Numbered from the stretch's first letter, positions 16,897 through 25,390 are shown. The stretch is 64,000 nt of DNA from Alkaliphilus flagellatus (GCF_018919215.1 NZ_JAHLQK010000007.1:40833-104832), one strand, 5' to 3'. Notes: a model not told the origin generated them from the sequence alone. Made by a program: numbers and translations.

Positions 16897-16926
16897 TTGA
16901 CATAAGATTTTACATAATGATATAAA
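16897..16926 (+). promoter_or_regulatory. SigmaA-type promoter upstream of amidase gene
   Basis: TTGACA at 16897-16902, 18-base spacer, TATAAA at 16921-16926, about 90 bases before the amidase start. Confidence 0.6.
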
Positions 16927-17014
16927 TAATAGTAAAGGAAGCCATTGGTAATAGAAATTAATATTATTGAGTGGGCTAGTGTTCAAATTGTTAATAAAAA
17001 ATAGGAGGGGACCA

Positions 17015-19168
17015 ATGAGAAAATTAATTCCGAGTATATTAGTTCTAATAATTTTAATTACTTCTCTTACAGTTTCTTTTGCAGATGGATCTTTGAATAA
17101 GATTTTATTAAAAGAAAATGGTATAGGGAAAAACTATCAAGTAGTAAATCTTAAAATAGATGGCAAAACAGTAAAATCTGCAGATGTGCCTCCTATAATT
17201 TACCCACTAAATAATCAAGAAAGAACTTTAGTACCATTAAGAGTTATTATAGAACATTTAGGGGACAAGCTAAATGCTGATATTGGGTGGGATGAAGCTA
17301 AACAAGAAGTAAAAGTTAAGACTAAAGATAAGGAAATACTTTTAAAAATTGATAGCCCTGTAGCTTTAGTTAATGGTGTTCAAAAAAGACTTCCAGACAA
17401 TATTCCTGCAAAGCTTCTTGCAATAGGAGATAACAGTAGAACTATGGTACCGGTTCGTTTTTTTGCAGATGAGCTTGGACTTAGTGTAGGTTGGGATGAA
17501 AAAACTGTAACTGCTTCAATAGACATGCCTAAAGTGCCTGAAAAAGAAACTGAAGAAGAACCTATCATCAATCCACAGCCTCCACAAGAAAATGTTGCAG
17601 ACGTTACAGATGTTAGAGTTGAAATGAATGGATCTATACCTCAAATTCGTATTAAAACATCAAAACAAATTGATTACAAACAGTTTAAGTTAGCAAATCC
17701 TGAAAGGCTAGTAATTGATCTAAATAATGCAAAATTAAATTTGAGTGACAGGAATAAGCTAGAGAGTAATGGAACTTTACATATTCAAAGCAATAGTGAG
17801 GTAATAAAAGGTGTTAGAGTATCACAATTTCAAAATGATCCATTTGTAACTCGAGTTGTAATGGAGTTAGGAAAGTCAACTGAACATGAAATAAGCTTTG
17901 ATGAGAAAAGTGGAGAAATTGTAATAAACTTTACTAATTATATTCGTAATGTAAAAAAAGAAATTATGAATACAAAAGAAGTTATTGTTATTGAAGGAGA
18001 TTCTGTCGCTGATTATAGTATAATGCAGTTAAGTGACCCAGAACGTTTAGTAGTAGACATTAAAGGTGGAGTGCTACATAGTAACTTTAAAAATAATCTT
18101 ATAAACATAGATGGTAAAGTAGCAAAGACAATTAGGGTTTCTGAGCATACACCAGAAAATAACGGTACAAATGAGAAAAATGTACGTGTAGTAATAGATT
18201 TTCAAGAAAATAGTGGTTATAATGAAGCTTATGCAGAAGTGAATGGTAATAAATTATATTTACATTTAGAGGGCGAACCTTTTAAAGCAATAAAGTATGA
18301 GGAAACTGGATGGACAACTTCAAGATTTACACTAAAGGGTTCAACGGTTACTAGATATAGTATAGGACGTCAATTAGCATCGAATTTAATAGAGGTAACA
18401 GTTCCTAAAAAAGATATTGAGCTTGAACTGGCAAGTCTTAATATTAATGACCATATTATAAAGTCGATTAATATATCAGAAGACTTAAGCCAAAGTAATT
18501 ACAATGTAAAATTAGAATTACAAGATTCTGTAGAACATAAGTTACTTTCATCTGAACAAAGTCAAGATTTAGTATTAGAATTAAATAATAAAAATGCTAA
18601 ATACAGAGAAATGCTTGTTGTTATTGATCCTGGACATGGGGGTAGAGACCCGGGTACTACTTCTTCAATACTTAAGATGCATGAATCAGAAGTTGTATTG
18701 GATATATCTACAAGACTTAATAAATTATTGACAGAAGCCGGCTTTAGAACTTATATGACCCGTGTAGATAACCTAACCCCTAACACCAAGTTAGAACTAC
18801 AAGATCGTGCAGATGTGGCAAATAGTTTGAATGCAGATATATTCATTAGTATTCACGCAAATGCTGCAGAAAAGGTACCTACAGCTAATGGGCTTGAAAA
18901 TTTTTATCATCCCAGTGATATAAGGGGTAAAAAGCTTGCAGAGGTATTTCAATCCGAAATGATTAAGAATTTAGATATAAACAGTAGAGGGGCAAAGCCA
19001 AATAACCTGTCTGTACTTAGAAATACAACAATGCCAGCAGTATTAACAGAAACAGGTTTTTTAACAAATGCTGGAGATGAGGCAAAGCTTGCAACAAGCG
19101 AGTATCGTCAACAAGTTGCAGAAGCAATGTTTAAAGCAACTGTTAGATATTTTGAAGAAACAAGATAA
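17015..19168 (+). CDS. Secreted N-acetylmuramoyl-L-alanine amidase with AMIN and stalk domains
   Basis: 717 residues from ATG 17015, which has AGGAGGGG upstream; an earlier in-frame start at 16967 would destroy the signal peptide. Signal peptide MRKLIPSILVLIILITSLTV with cleavage after SFA. Then a copper-amine-oxidase N-like stalk domain (about 40-175: RTLVPLRVI...DIGWD, MVPVRFFADELG), two or more AMIN-type beta domains (about 195-500), and a C-terminal Amidase_3 catalytic domain (about 535-715: VVIDPGHGGRDPGT, zinc His/Glu, ISIHANA, LTETGFLTN). It cleaves the amide between MurNAc and L-Ala in peptidoglycan, with the AMIN region anchoring it to the wall. Confidence 0.93.
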   Translation: MRKLIPSILVLIILITSLTVSFADGSLNKILLKENGIGKNYQVVNLKIDGKTVKSADVPPIIYPLNNQERTLVPLRVIIEHLGDKLNADIGWDEAKQEVKVKTKDKEILLKIDSPVALVNGVQKRLPDNIPAKLLAIGDNSRTMVPVRFFADELGLSVGWDEKTVTASIDMPKVPEKETEEEPIINPQPPQENVADVTDVRVEMNGSIPQIRIKTSKQIDYKQFKLANPERLVIDLNNAKLNLSDRNKLESNGTLHIQSNSEVIKGVRVSQFQNDPFVTRVVMELGKSTEHEISFDEKSGEIVINFTNYIRNVKKEIMNTKEVIVIEGDSVADYSIMQLSDPERLVVDIKGGVLHSNFKNNLINIDGKVAKTIRVSEHTPENNGTNEKNVRVVIDFQENSGYNEAYAEVNGNKLYLHLEGEPFKAIKYEETGWTTSRFTLKGSTVTRYSIGRQLASNLIEVTVPKKDIELELASLNINDHIIKSINISEDLSQSNYNVKLELQDSVEHKLLSSEQSQDLVLELNNKNAKYREMLVVIDPGHGGRDPGTTSSILKMHESEVVLDISTRLNKLLTEAGFRTYMTRVDNLTPNTKLELQDRADVANSLNADIFISIHANAAEKVPTANGLENFYHPSDIRGKKLAEVFQSEMIKNLDINSRGAKPNNLSVLRNTTMPAVLTETGFLTNAGDEAKLATSEYRQQVAEAMFKATVRYFEETR

Positions 19169-19175
19169 ATATTAA

Positions 19176-19210
19176 AGAATAGAGACTATTTTTAGTCTCT
19201 ATTCTATTTT
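19176..19210 (+). terminator. Terminator after amidase
   Basis: AGAATAGAGACTA pairs perfectly with TAGTCTCTATTCT around TTTTT, then ATTTT. Confidence 0.9.
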
Positions 19211-19329
19211 GATATTAAGTGTTAAACTTCTAGTTAATAATTCTGAAATATTAATAAATAATATTAGATGATTAAAAACAAATTTGAGGTATAATAATTA
19301 TTAAAAGGAAATGTTTTGGAGGGGAAAAT

Positions 19330-19851
19330 ATGGAAGCTGTTTTGGGTTATTTATTAATTTTTTTAGCACGATTAACTGATGTGAGTATGGCTACTATTCG
19401 TATGATTATGGTAGTAAGGGGAAAACGGGTAATCGCTGCATGTATTGGATTTGTCGAGGTAACCATTTATGTGTTGGCAATAGGAAAGGTACTTAGTGGT
19501 ATGGATAATCCATTAAATGTGCTTGCGTATGCCTCAGGTTTTGCTACAGGTAACTATGTAGGTATTTTTCTAGAAGAGAAAATGGCCCTAGGAAATATTA
19601 TTGTACAAGTAATTTCAGACTATGAGGTTACACAATTAGTTGAAAAACTAAGAGATAATGGTTTTGGAGTTACAGTAATAGAAGGCTATGGACGAGAGGG
19701 CATAAGACACCTTTTAAATGTATCCCTACAAAGAAAACATTTATCCAAACTATATAATGTAGTAGATAACCACGATAAAAAAGCTTTTGTTACAGTAACC
19801 GATGCTCGTGCTATTCGTGGTGGATATTTTGCAGGTTTGAAGAAGAAATAA
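19330..19851 (+). CDS. UPF0316/DUF2179 membrane protein (YebE-like)
   Basis: 173 residues. Three membrane segments in the first 90 residues (LGYLLIFLARLTDVSMATIR, CIGFVEVTIYVLAIGKVLSG, VLAYASGFATGNYVGIFLEE), then a cytoplasmic DUF2179 domain (about 95-170: VTQLVEKLRDNGFGVTVIEG...AFVTVTDARAIRGGYF). DUF2179 is the small domain also found at the end of YitT-type proteins and is thought to bind a regulatory nucleotide; the role of the family is not settled. Start ATG behind GGAGGGG. Monocistronic by spacing. Confidence 0.88.
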   Translation: MEAVLGYLLIFLARLTDVSMATIRMIMVVRGKRVIAACIGFVEVTIYVLAIGKVLSGMDNPLNVLAYASGFATGNYVGIFLEEKMALGNIIVQVISDYEVTQLVEKLRDNGFGVTVIEGYGREGIRHLLNVSLQRKHLSKLYNVVDNHDKKAFVTVTDARAIRGGYFAGLKKK

Positions 19852-19949
19852 TGAATAGTTAAGAGTCCTCTATAATATAATTGCAATATAAGACTTTCTT
19901 CTAACACGTGGAAAGTATAAAGGAATTATATGATTGGGGGACGGAGTAT

Positions 19950-20921
19950 ATGAGATCTTTGCGGTGGTTAGCTATTTTGCTTATAGTTTTATCCGTATTT
20001 TTATTAACTGCTTGTGGAGTTTTTAGAAAAGACAAAGATGTTAGTTTAGTTATTGATACAGGTGTACTAGAAGAAGATGGATTAAGAGAAACCGTTCTTT
20101 ATTATCGAGATCAAAAAGGGATTATAGTTCCAGTTATGAAAAAGATACCCTGGGAAGATGGAATTGCAAAGGCCGCTGTAAGCCTACTAGTAGATGAGCC
20201 AGGAGTTAGAGATGACTTAGCTACCGTAGGATTATTACCAGTGTTGCCTACTGGAACAGAAGTAATAGGAATGTCAATAAACGAAGGATTAGCTAAAGTA
20301 GATTTCAATGATAATATTCTATCCTATGATACTGAAATTGATGAAAAGACTATAGTTCAATCACTTGTATACACATTAACTGAATTTGAAGCAATTGATA
20401 AAGTTCAGTTATTGGTAGATGGCAAGGAAATTAGTAAGCTTTCCTTTGGCACAAAAGTTAAAACTCCTCTAGAAAGAGAAAACATTAACTTGAGCTTAGA
20501 GTTACAAGAAGAAGAGGTACCAGTTGTAGTATATTACAAAACTACTACCAACGGTGAAGACTCTTTTTATATTCCAGTAACTAAAGGAGTTAGTGCAATA
20601 AAGGCAGATATTAAAAGTGTTTTAACAGCATTAATTGAAGGTGCACCTGAAAACACTGGACTGTATAGTGAATTACCAGCAGGTGTAATGTTAAATGATG
20701 TTTATGTAAAAGATGGAGTTGCATACATTGATTTAAGTAAAGAAATTGAAAATATGCCTAATAACAAAGCACATCAACAATCAATGATCTACGAATTAGG
20801 TCTTACATTAAGAGAAATAGAACCTTCAATTTCTCAGATTCGTATTTTATCTGGAGGAAAGGAAATAAAGTTAAATCCAGATGTAAGCTTAAATCTACCA
20901 ACCTATTCAAATAAACATTAA
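19950..20921 (+). CDS. GerM-like lipoprotein with two GerMN domains
   Basis: 323 residues from ATG 19950; a GTG at 19908 in frame would put 14 charged residues before the signal peptide. Lipoprotein signal LLIVLSVFLLTACG (lipobox Cys about residue 22). Two GerMN repeats follow: about 75-180 (VSLLVDEP...GLAKVDFNDNI...VQSLVYTLTEF) and about 210-315 (ALIEGAPE...GVAYIDLSKEI...IYELGLTLREI). GerM-domain proteins act in spore germination and sporulation. A terminator follows immediately. Confidence 0.88.
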   Translation: MRSLRWLAILLIVLSVFLLTACGVFRKDKDVSLVIDTGVLEEDGLRETVLYYRDQKGIIVPVMKKIPWEDGIAKAAVSLLVDEPGVRDDLATVGLLPVLPTGTEVIGMSINEGLAKVDFNDNILSYDTEIDEKTIVQSLVYTLTEFEAIDKVQLLVDGKEISKLSFGTKVKTPLERENINLSLELQEEEVPVVVYYKTTTNGEDSFYIPVTKGVSAIKADIKSVLTALIEGAPENTGLYSELPAGVMLNDVYVKDGVAYIDLSKEIENMPNNKAHQQSMIYELGLTLREIEPSISQIRILSGGKEIKLNPDVSLNLPTYSNKH

Positions 20922-20924
20922 TTG

Positions 20925-20950
20925 AACCGAGATAATATCTCGGTTTTTTA
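20925..20950 (+). terminator. Terminator after GerM-like gene
   Basis: AACCGAGAT, loop AAT, ATCTCGGTT, then TTTTT: perfect 9-bp stem. Confidence 0.93.
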
Positions 20951-21066
20951 TTGTACTATTGAAATCATCAAAGATGATTTTTTGTATATAAAAGGCAAAC
21001 TATGATACAATATTATATGAAAAACATTTTATAAATACATATAACTTGAGGGAAGGAAGATGATCT

Positions 21067-21864
21067 TTGAATAGAAATAATGGAAGAAGCTATGACGAGT
21101 TAAGACCTGTAAAATTTACAAGGAATTATACAAAATATGCCCAAGGTTCGGTATTAGTAGAAATGGGGGAAACAAAGGTAATTTGTACAGCTACTATCGA
21201 AGATCGTGTGCCTCCTTTTTTGAAAAATACGGGAAAAGGCTGGATAACAGCAGAGTACTCTATGTTACCTAGTTCTACACAAAGTAGAAAGGTAAGGGAA
21301 TCAAGTAGAGGAAAAGTAGAAGGAAGAACCCAAGAAATTCAAAGATTAATAGGTAGAGCATTACGTTCTGTAGTCGATTTAGATTCTATTGGAGAAAGAA
21401 CTATATGGATAGACTGCGATGTAATACAAGCCGATGGTGGTACCCGCACAGCTTCAATTACCGGATCTTTTGTGGCATTAGTGGATGCTTTAAATAAGCT
21501 TAAAGAAGAAGGAACATTAAAATACATACCAGTTAGTAACTTTGTATCTGCTGTTAGTGTAGGTATAATAGAAGGGCAGACTATGCTAGATTTATGTTAT
21601 ACAGAAGATTCGACTGCTAAGGTAGATATGAATATAGTAATGACAGATAGAGGGGAATTTGTTGAGGTTCAAGGGACAGGAGAAGAATCACCCTTTAGTA
21701 GGGAAGATTTAATGGAGTTATTAAGACTTGGTGAAAAAGGAAATACTGAGCTAATTAGACTTCAAAAAGAGGTTTTAGGTACTATAGCTGAGGAAGTTGG
21801 CAAAATTAAAGAAAATAAAACTGAAGAGAAAGATGCACATAATGGAGGCAACAATGAAAAGTAG
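21067..21864 (+). CDS. rph: Ribonuclease PH
   Basis: 265 residues, TTG start behind GGGAAGGAAG. Phosphate-dependent 3' exonuclease that trims tRNA 3' ends. Family landmarks: R..DELRP near the N-terminus, [19 protein letters not shown], the RNA/phosphate-binding [16 protein letters not shown] and [20 protein letters not shown], and [19 protein letters not shown] short acidic/basic tail ([14 protein letters not shown]) extends beyond the fold. It overlaps rdgB by 11 bases, a common gene pair in Firmicutes. Confidence 0.95.
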   Translation: MNRNNGRSYDELRPVKFTRNYTKYAQGSVLVEMGETKVICTATIEDRVPPFLKNTGKGWITAEYSMLPSSTQSRKVRESSRGKVEGRTQEIQRLIGRALRSVVDLDSIGERTIWIDCDVIQADGGTRTASITGSFVALVDALNKLKEEGTLKYIPVSNFVSAVSVGIIEGQTMLDLCYTEDSTAKVDMNIVMTDRGEFVEVQGTGEESPFSREDLMELLRLGEKGNTELIRLQKEVLGTIAEEVGKIKENKTEEKDAHNGGNNEK

Positions 21865-22486
21865 AGAAGGGTTTAAAACTGTATATCAAGCAGTAATTGC
21901 AACAGGAAATAAACATAAGTTAGAGGAAATAGGTGTAATTTTAAAAGATTTTCAATTAGAGGTTCTTTCTATGAAGGATGTTGGATTAGATGGACTAGAA
22001 ATAATAGAAGATGGTAATACATTTGAAGAAAATGCACTAATTAAGGCAAAAACAGTTATGGAGAAAACGGGAAAACTAGCCCTTGCAGATGATTCTGGAT
22101 TAGAGGTTGATATATTAAATAACCAGCCTGGAATATATTCAGCTCGATTTGCTGGAGAGCATGCAACTGATAAGGAAAATAATGATAAGCTTCTTAAACT
22201 ACTTAAAGATATTCCGTTAGAGAAGAGGAAAGCTAGATTCGTTTGTGCCATGGCGGCTGTATTTCCTAACGGAGATATTGTTGTTTTAAGAGGAGAGTGT
22301 TCTGGTGTAATTGGTTTCGAGCCAAAAGGTACGTCTGGTTTTGGTTATGATCCTTTGTTTATAATAGAGGAATATGGTAAGACATTCGCAGAACTAGGAG
22401 AAGAAAGGAAAAATAAGATTAGCCATCGTGCTATTGCTCTAGAAAAGTTAAAAGAGGAGCTAAAAACACGATTAGAAGGTGAGTAG
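21854..22486 (+). CDS. rdgB: XTP/dITP diphosphatase (RdgB/HAM1)
   Basis: 210 residues from ATG 21854 behind GGAGG; the longer frame from 21797 lies inside rph and is not used. [13 protein letters not shown], then [40 protein letters not shown] and [10 protein letters not shown] are the family signatures. It hydrolyses ITP, dITP and XTP to monophosphates, keeping deaminated purines out of nucleic acids. It overlaps rph at the front and the phosphoesterase gene sits directly after its stop, so the three are co-translated. Confidence 0.95.
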   Translation: MKSREGFKTVYQAVIATGNKHKLEEIGVILKDFQLEVLSMKDVGLDGLEIIEDGNTFEENALIKAKTVMEKTGKLALADDSGLEVDILNNQPGIYSARFAGEHATDKENNDKLLKLLKDIPLEKRKARFVCAMAAVFPNGDIVVLRGECSGVIGFEPKGTSGFGYDPLFIIEEYGKTFAELGEERKNKISHRAIALEKLKEELKTRLEGE

Positions 22487-22487
22487 G

Positions 22488-22952
22488 TTGAAAATAGGTG
22501 TAATTAGTGATAGTCATGGAATGTGTAAATATATTGATTTAGCCATGGAACATTTAAAAGATGTAGATTTAATTATCCATGCAGGAGACAACTATAAAGA
22601 TGCAAAGTATATAGAAAAAAATTATAATATTAAAGTAGTAGCAGTTTCTGGTAATTGTGACATAGGGGGCATAGAAGAACGAATTGAATTAATAGATGGT
22701 AAAAAAATTTTTATTACCCATGGTCATAATTATGGAGTAAAAATGAATATAAATGTAATCTTCTATGCAGGTAAACAAAATGATGCGGATATAGTTATAT
22801 TTGGTCATAGTCATATACCATTTTATGCAGTAGAAGAAGGTATGGTATTACTTAATCCAGGCAGTACTAGTTTGCCTAGAGGTGGATCAGAAAAAAGTTG
22901 CTGTATTATTACTATTGAAGAAAATATAAAGGTGGACTTTATTAATATATAG
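22488..22952 (+). CDS. YfcE/MJ0936-type metallophosphoesterase
   Basis: 154 residues. TTG at 22488 is preferred because it gives the usual MKIGVISDSHG start with AAGG 8 bases upstream; a GTG at 22479 adds three residues. Metal ligands: D and H in SDSHG, D in HAGDN, N in SGNCD, H in THGHNYG, and the GHSH motif followed by NPGS. Homologues are manganese-dependent phosphodiesterases of unclear physiological substrate. Third gene of rph-rdgB-phosphoesterase. Confidence 0.92.
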   Translation: MKIGVISDSHGMCKYIDLAMEHLKDVDLIIHAGDNYKDAKYIEKNYNIKVVAVSGNCDIGGIEERIELIDGKKIFITHGHNYGVKMNINVIFYAGKQNDADIVIFGHSHIPFYAVEEGMVLLNPGSTSLPRGGSEKSCCIITIEENIKVDFINI

Positions 22953-22959
22953 TTTCAGG

Positions 22960-22984
22960 GGGAAGGCGGTTTGCCTTCTCTTTG
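22960..22984 (+). terminator. Terminator of rph operon
   Basis: GAAGGC, loop GGTTT, GCCTTC, then TCTTTG; short T-run, so moderate strength. Confidence 0.65.
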
Positions 22985-23144
22985 TACTATAAAAAATATA
23001 GTATAATATAAAGCTGTAAAATTGCTAGATATCTGATGAAAATTATTAAATATTAGTTTTTGAGAAATAATAAGAAAAACCTTGAAAAACAAAGTATAAC
23101 TTTTGTATTTTATGTACATCTTTAATAAGGAAGATTTATATGGA

Positions 23145-23173
23145 TTGAAGTTTAATCTTAAATTATGTATACT
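23145..23173 (+). promoter_or_regulatory. Promoter of a candidate small RNA
   Basis: TTGAAG at 23145-23150, exactly 17 bases, TATACT at 23168-23173. There is no reading frame downstream before the tRNA cluster. Confidence 0.55.
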
Positions 23174-23178
23174 AGATT

Positions 23179-23293
23179 TCGTCGCTAAATGAACCTTCTA
23201 GGATGGTAGCTATATTCTGAGCACTTGGAAGTTCAGTATGAATTTTAAGTCCGCCAGAAGTCGATAGGATAGCACAATACGACTTTTCTTTAG
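23179..23293 (+). ncRNA. Candidate structured small RNA upstream of tRNA cluster
   Basis: A ~115-base stretch, noticeably richer in G+C than its surroundings, begins about 6 bases after a good promoter and ends at a T-rich run (GACTTTTCTTT). No ribosome site or sensible frame is present. Complementary pieces are visible: GTCG near the start with CGAC near the end (closing stem), GAACCTTC with GAAGTTC, CTGA with TCAG inside that, and GCTAT with ATAGC. I could not match it to a named RNA (SRP, 6S, tmRNA, T-box and common riboswitch cores were considered). Confidence 0.35.
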
Positions 23294-23311
23294 TTAATAA
23301 CTAATAAGTAC

Positions 23312-23340
23312 TTGACATAATAATGATTATATGGTAACAT
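23312..23340 (+). promoter_or_regulatory. Promoter of tRNA cluster
   Basis: TTGACA at 23312-23317, 17-base spacer, TAACAT at 23335-23340. The first tRNA starts 29 bases later. Confidence 0.7.
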
Positions 23341-23369
23341 TATTAAATGTTAAGACATTAATTAAATAT

Positions 23370-23443
23370 GCGGGTGTAGTTCAATGGTAGAACGTCAGCC
23401 TTCCAAGCTGATCGCGAGGGTTCGATTCCCTTCACCCGCTCCA
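23370..23443 (+). tRNA. tRNA-Gly (TCC)
   Basis: Acceptor GCGGGTG/CACCCGC, anticodon TCC in CCTTCCAAG, T-loop GGTTCGATTCC, encoded CCA. Confidence 0.97.
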
Positions 23444-23451
23444 TTAAACAT

Positions 23452-23528
23452 GTACCTATAGCTCAGCAGGATAGAGCAATGGCCTTCTAAGCCATGTGTC
23501 CGGGGTTCGAATCCCTGTAGGTACGCCA
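23452..23528 (+). tRNA. tRNA-Arg (TCT), copy 1
   Basis: Acceptor GTACCTA/TAGGTAC, anticodon TCT in CCTTCTAAG, T-loop GGTTCGAATCC, encoded CCA. Near-identical copy at 23897. Confidence 0.97.
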
Positions 23529-23535
23529 TTTTTAT

Positions 23536-23612
23536 GGTGGATGTAGTCAAGTGGTTAAGACACAGGATTGTGGCTCCTGCACTCGTGGGTTCGACTCCCA
23601 TCATCCACCCCA
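23536..23612 (+). tRNA. tRNA-His (GTG)
   Basis: Anticodon GTG in ATTGTGGC, acceptor GTGGATG/CATCCAC with the extra G-1 opposite C73 that marks tRNA-His, encoded CCA. Confidence 0.96.
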
Positions 23613-23617
23613 AATGT

Positions 23618-23694
23618 TGGGATATAGCCAAGTCGGTAAGGCAACGGACTTTGACTCCGTCATTTCGCAGGTTCGAGTCCTGCTATCCCAGCCA
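23618..23694 (+). tRNA. tRNA-Gln (TTG)
   Basis: Acceptor TGGGATA/TATCCCA, anticodon TTG in CTTTGACT, T-loop GGTTCGAGTCC, encoded CCA. It is a potential substrate of the GatCAB enzyme encoded at the start of the window. A GC-rich hairpin (TCTACGG...CCGTAGA, 23706-23724) follows without a T-run and may be a processing signal. Confidence 0.96.
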
Positions 23695-23727
23695 ACTTAA
23701 TATTTTCTACGGGTAGGCCGTAGACAC

Positions 23728-23810
23728 GCAGGTGTGGCGGAATTGGCAGACGCACTAGACTTAGGATCTAGCGGGTAACCGTGGGGGTTCGACTCCCTTC
23801 ACCTGCACCA
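23728..23810 (+). tRNA. tRNA-Leu (TAG)
   Basis: Class II tRNA with a long variable arm. Acceptor GCAGGTG/CACCTGC, anticodon TAG in CTTAGGAT, T-loop GGTTCGACTCC, encoded CCA. Confidence 0.96.
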
Positions 23811-23813
23811 CAT

Positions 23814-23888
23814 GCGGAAGTGGCTCAGTGGTAGAGCATCGCCTTGCCAAGGCGAGGGTCGCGGGTTCGAGTCCCGTCTTCCGCTCCA
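23814..23888 (+). tRNA. tRNA-Gly (GCC)
   Basis: Acceptor GCGGAAG/CTTCCGC, anticodon GCC in CTTGCCAAG, T-loop GGTTCGAGTCC, encoded CCA. Confidence 0.97.
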
Positions 23889-23896
23889 ATAAATAG

Positions 23897-23973
23897 GTAT
23901 CTATAGCTCAGCAGGATAGAGCAATGGCCTTCTAAGCCATGTGTCCGGGGTTCGAATCCCTGTAGGTACGCCA
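23897..23973 (+). tRNA. tRNA-Arg (TCT), copy 2
   Basis: Differs from copy 1 only in the acceptor stem, GTATCTA instead of GTACCTA, giving a T-G pair with TAGGTAC. Anticodon TCT, encoded CCA. A tandem duplication within the cluster. Confidence 0.95.
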
Positions 23974-23976
23974 AAG

Positions 23977-24018
23977 TAAAAAGTTAGATTAAGATAACTA
24001 ATCTAACTTTTTTGTTTT
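23977..24018 (+). terminator. Terminator of tRNA cluster
   Basis: AAAAGTTAGATTA pairs with TAATCTAACTTTT around AGATAAC, then TTTGTTTTT. Confidence 0.92.
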
Positions 24019-24204
24019 TGATAATATATATTTATGTATTTCTAGTATTATAAATCGGTACAAGAAATATTGCACTAGAAAAAGATATAGCAATTAGAAT
24101 AAGTGTAGAGGTAAGTTAATATGAGCTGACATGATGTGTCTTATGATAAAAGTTCCAACTATATATACACTACTGTGTCTTATACAAAATGAAAAATACG
24201 TATA

Positions 24205-24233
24205 TTGCAAAAAATATTAGAGTATGTTATATT
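24205..24233 (+). promoter_or_regulatory. Promoter of the single tRNA-Arg (TCG)
   Basis: TTGCAA at 24205-24210, 17-base spacer, TATATT at 24228-24233, 33 bases before the tRNA. The stretch 24019-24204 shows nothing else I can name. Confidence 0.5.
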
Positions 24234-24265
24234 TAGAAGGTATCTATTTTATAATCTAAATACAT

Positions 24266-24342
24266 GCGCCCTTAGCTCAGCTGGATAGAGTAGCTGACTT
24301 CGAATCAGTTGGTCGCAGGTTCGAATCCTGCAGGGCGTGCCA
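24266..24342 (+). tRNA. tRNA-Arg (TCG)
   Basis: Acceptor GCGCCCT/AGGGCGT, anticodon TCG in CTTCGAAT, T-loop GGTTCGAATCC, encoded CCA. Confidence 0.96.
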
Positions 24343-24380
24343 AAAAATATCAGCATCCATAGGGTGCTGATATTTTTTAT
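24343..24380 (+). terminator. Terminator of tRNA-Arg (TCG)
   Basis: AAAAATATCAGCA(T)CC, loop ATA, GGGTGCTGATATTTTTT. Confidence 0.92.
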
Positions 24381-24497
24381 GCCCAGCGGCAGGGAACTCA
24401 ATTTGAACAGGTACGACCAGGCAATGATCTTCTAATCCAGAATTTATGTATGAATTAAAAGGTCACCCATATGAGAGTCGGTATAAAGTCCTTTAAG

Positions 24498-24529
24498 AAT
24501 GACTACTAATTTATTAGTAGTCATTTTAT
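24498..24529 (+). terminator. Orphan terminator-like hairpin
   Basis: AATGACTACTAAT pairs perfectly with ATTAGTAGTCATT around TT, then TTATT. No intact gene precedes it. The 24381-24497 stretch holds only scraps that faintly resemble a decayed tRNA (GGCAATGATCTTCTAATCC compared with the tRNA-Arg anticodon arm). Confidence 0.65.
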
Positions 24530-24618
24530 TACCATTTCATAAAACCTTTAATGCTGATTCAGATTAGGGGTATTGTGCTTATAATAAGCACAACAGGTTA
24601 AACATGCTTAATTAATTA

Positions 24619-24786
24619 TTATTTTATATTGTGATACTGAGACAAAAGTTGATCAAGTAATTCGCTCAGTTTAACTACCTCTGAATCAGTGAGATTGTAT
24701 TGTTTTTTACATATCAAGTTATGTAGCTCAACCTTAACAATTTCTATTTCATTGATTAATTCTAGCAACTTAGTTTTGTTACACAA
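24619..24786 (-). CDS. Spo0E-like aspartyl-phosphatase family peptide
   Basis: 55 residues on the minus strand, TTG start at 24786 with AAAAGGGG 8 bases upstream. It begins MCNKTKLLELINEIEIVKVE, then LHNLICKKQYNLTDSEVVKLSELLDQLLSQY. This is the helical-hairpin pattern of Spo0E-like regulators (family length 45-85), with the SxxLD(x)LL..Y signature appearing as SELLDQLLSQY. Spo0E proteins dephosphorylate Spo0A~P and delay sporulation. It is monocistronic and convergent with the tRNA region. Confidence 0.75.
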   Translation of the reverse strand: MCNKTKLLELINEIEIVKVELHNLICKKQYNLTDSEVVKLSELLDQLLSQYHNIK

Positions 24787-24966
24787 AATACATACCCCTT
24801 TTCGATAATTATTACATTTAACCTGTTGTACTATGGAAATTTTACAGTAGAAATAAGGTAAAATATAGGAATATAAATAAAAAACTAAAAAATACTTAGG
24901 CCACAGTAGAAAATGGATATAAATGAACTAATATTTATGCTGATTCAATTTCTAAATTTGATCTAT

Positions 24967-25001
24967 TGACAATTCTATTTGAATATGATATTCTTTATCA
25001 A
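24967..25001 (+). promoter_or_regulatory. feoA promoter with overlapping Fur-like box
   Basis: TTGACA 24967-24972, 17 bases, TATTCT 24990-24995. TGATATTCTTTATCA at 24987-25001 matches the 7-1-7 Fur consensus at 13 of 15 positions and covers the -10 element, as expected for iron repression. Confidence 0.6.
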
Positions 25002-25045
25002 TAAGAGCGAGATGAGTATATAATGTAAGAAGGGACGAGATTGTG

Positions 25046-25261
25046 ATGTTATTATCAAAAGCAAAGATCGGTCAGACCTTTAATATTAAACAAGTAGAAG
25101 GTAAAGAAAACATAAAAAAGTTTCTTTTTACTTTAGGATGTTTTGAAGGAGAAGAGATTACTCTTATTTCTAAACTTGCAGGGAATTATATAGTTAATAT
25201 TAAAGATAGCAGATATGCACTTGATGAAAATATGGCAAAATATATTGTATTAGAAGCATAA
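25046..25261 (+). CDS. feoA: FeoA, ferrous iron transport accessory protein
   Basis: 71 residues (ATG 25046; a GTG one codon earlier is possible). SH3-like FeoA domain: LSKAKIGQTFNIKQVEG, FLFTLGCFEGEEITLISKL, GNYIVNIKDSRYALDENMAKYI. FeoA binds and assists FeoB at the cytoplasmic face. It lies 130 bases before feoB, with a Fur box ahead of each gene, so both are iron-repressed. Confidence 0.9.
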   Translation: MLLSKAKIGQTFNIKQVEGKENIKKFLFTLGCFEGEEITLISKLAGNYIVNIKDSRYALDENMAKYIVLEA

Positions 25262-25339
25262 ACTTAATGTTTAGTTTTGTATCAAATATTGCATCATAGA
25301 TATGCTATGTATCATAGCATATTATATTTGTTTTGTTAT

Positions 25340-25354
25340 TGATAATGATTATTA
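25340..25354 (+). promoter_or_regulatory. Fur box upstream of feoB
   Basis: TGATAATGATTATTA, 14 of 15 matches to the Fur consensus TGATAATnATTATCA, 36 bases before the feoB start. Confidence 0.7.
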
Positions 25355-25390
25355 ATATTAAACAAACTTTTATAATGAGGGGGATTCACT

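Noticed and set aside
23395..23631. Minus-strand frame across the tRNA genes
   Set aside because: It is the translated complement of tRNA-Gly, tRNA-Arg and tRNA-His sequences; no ribosome site.
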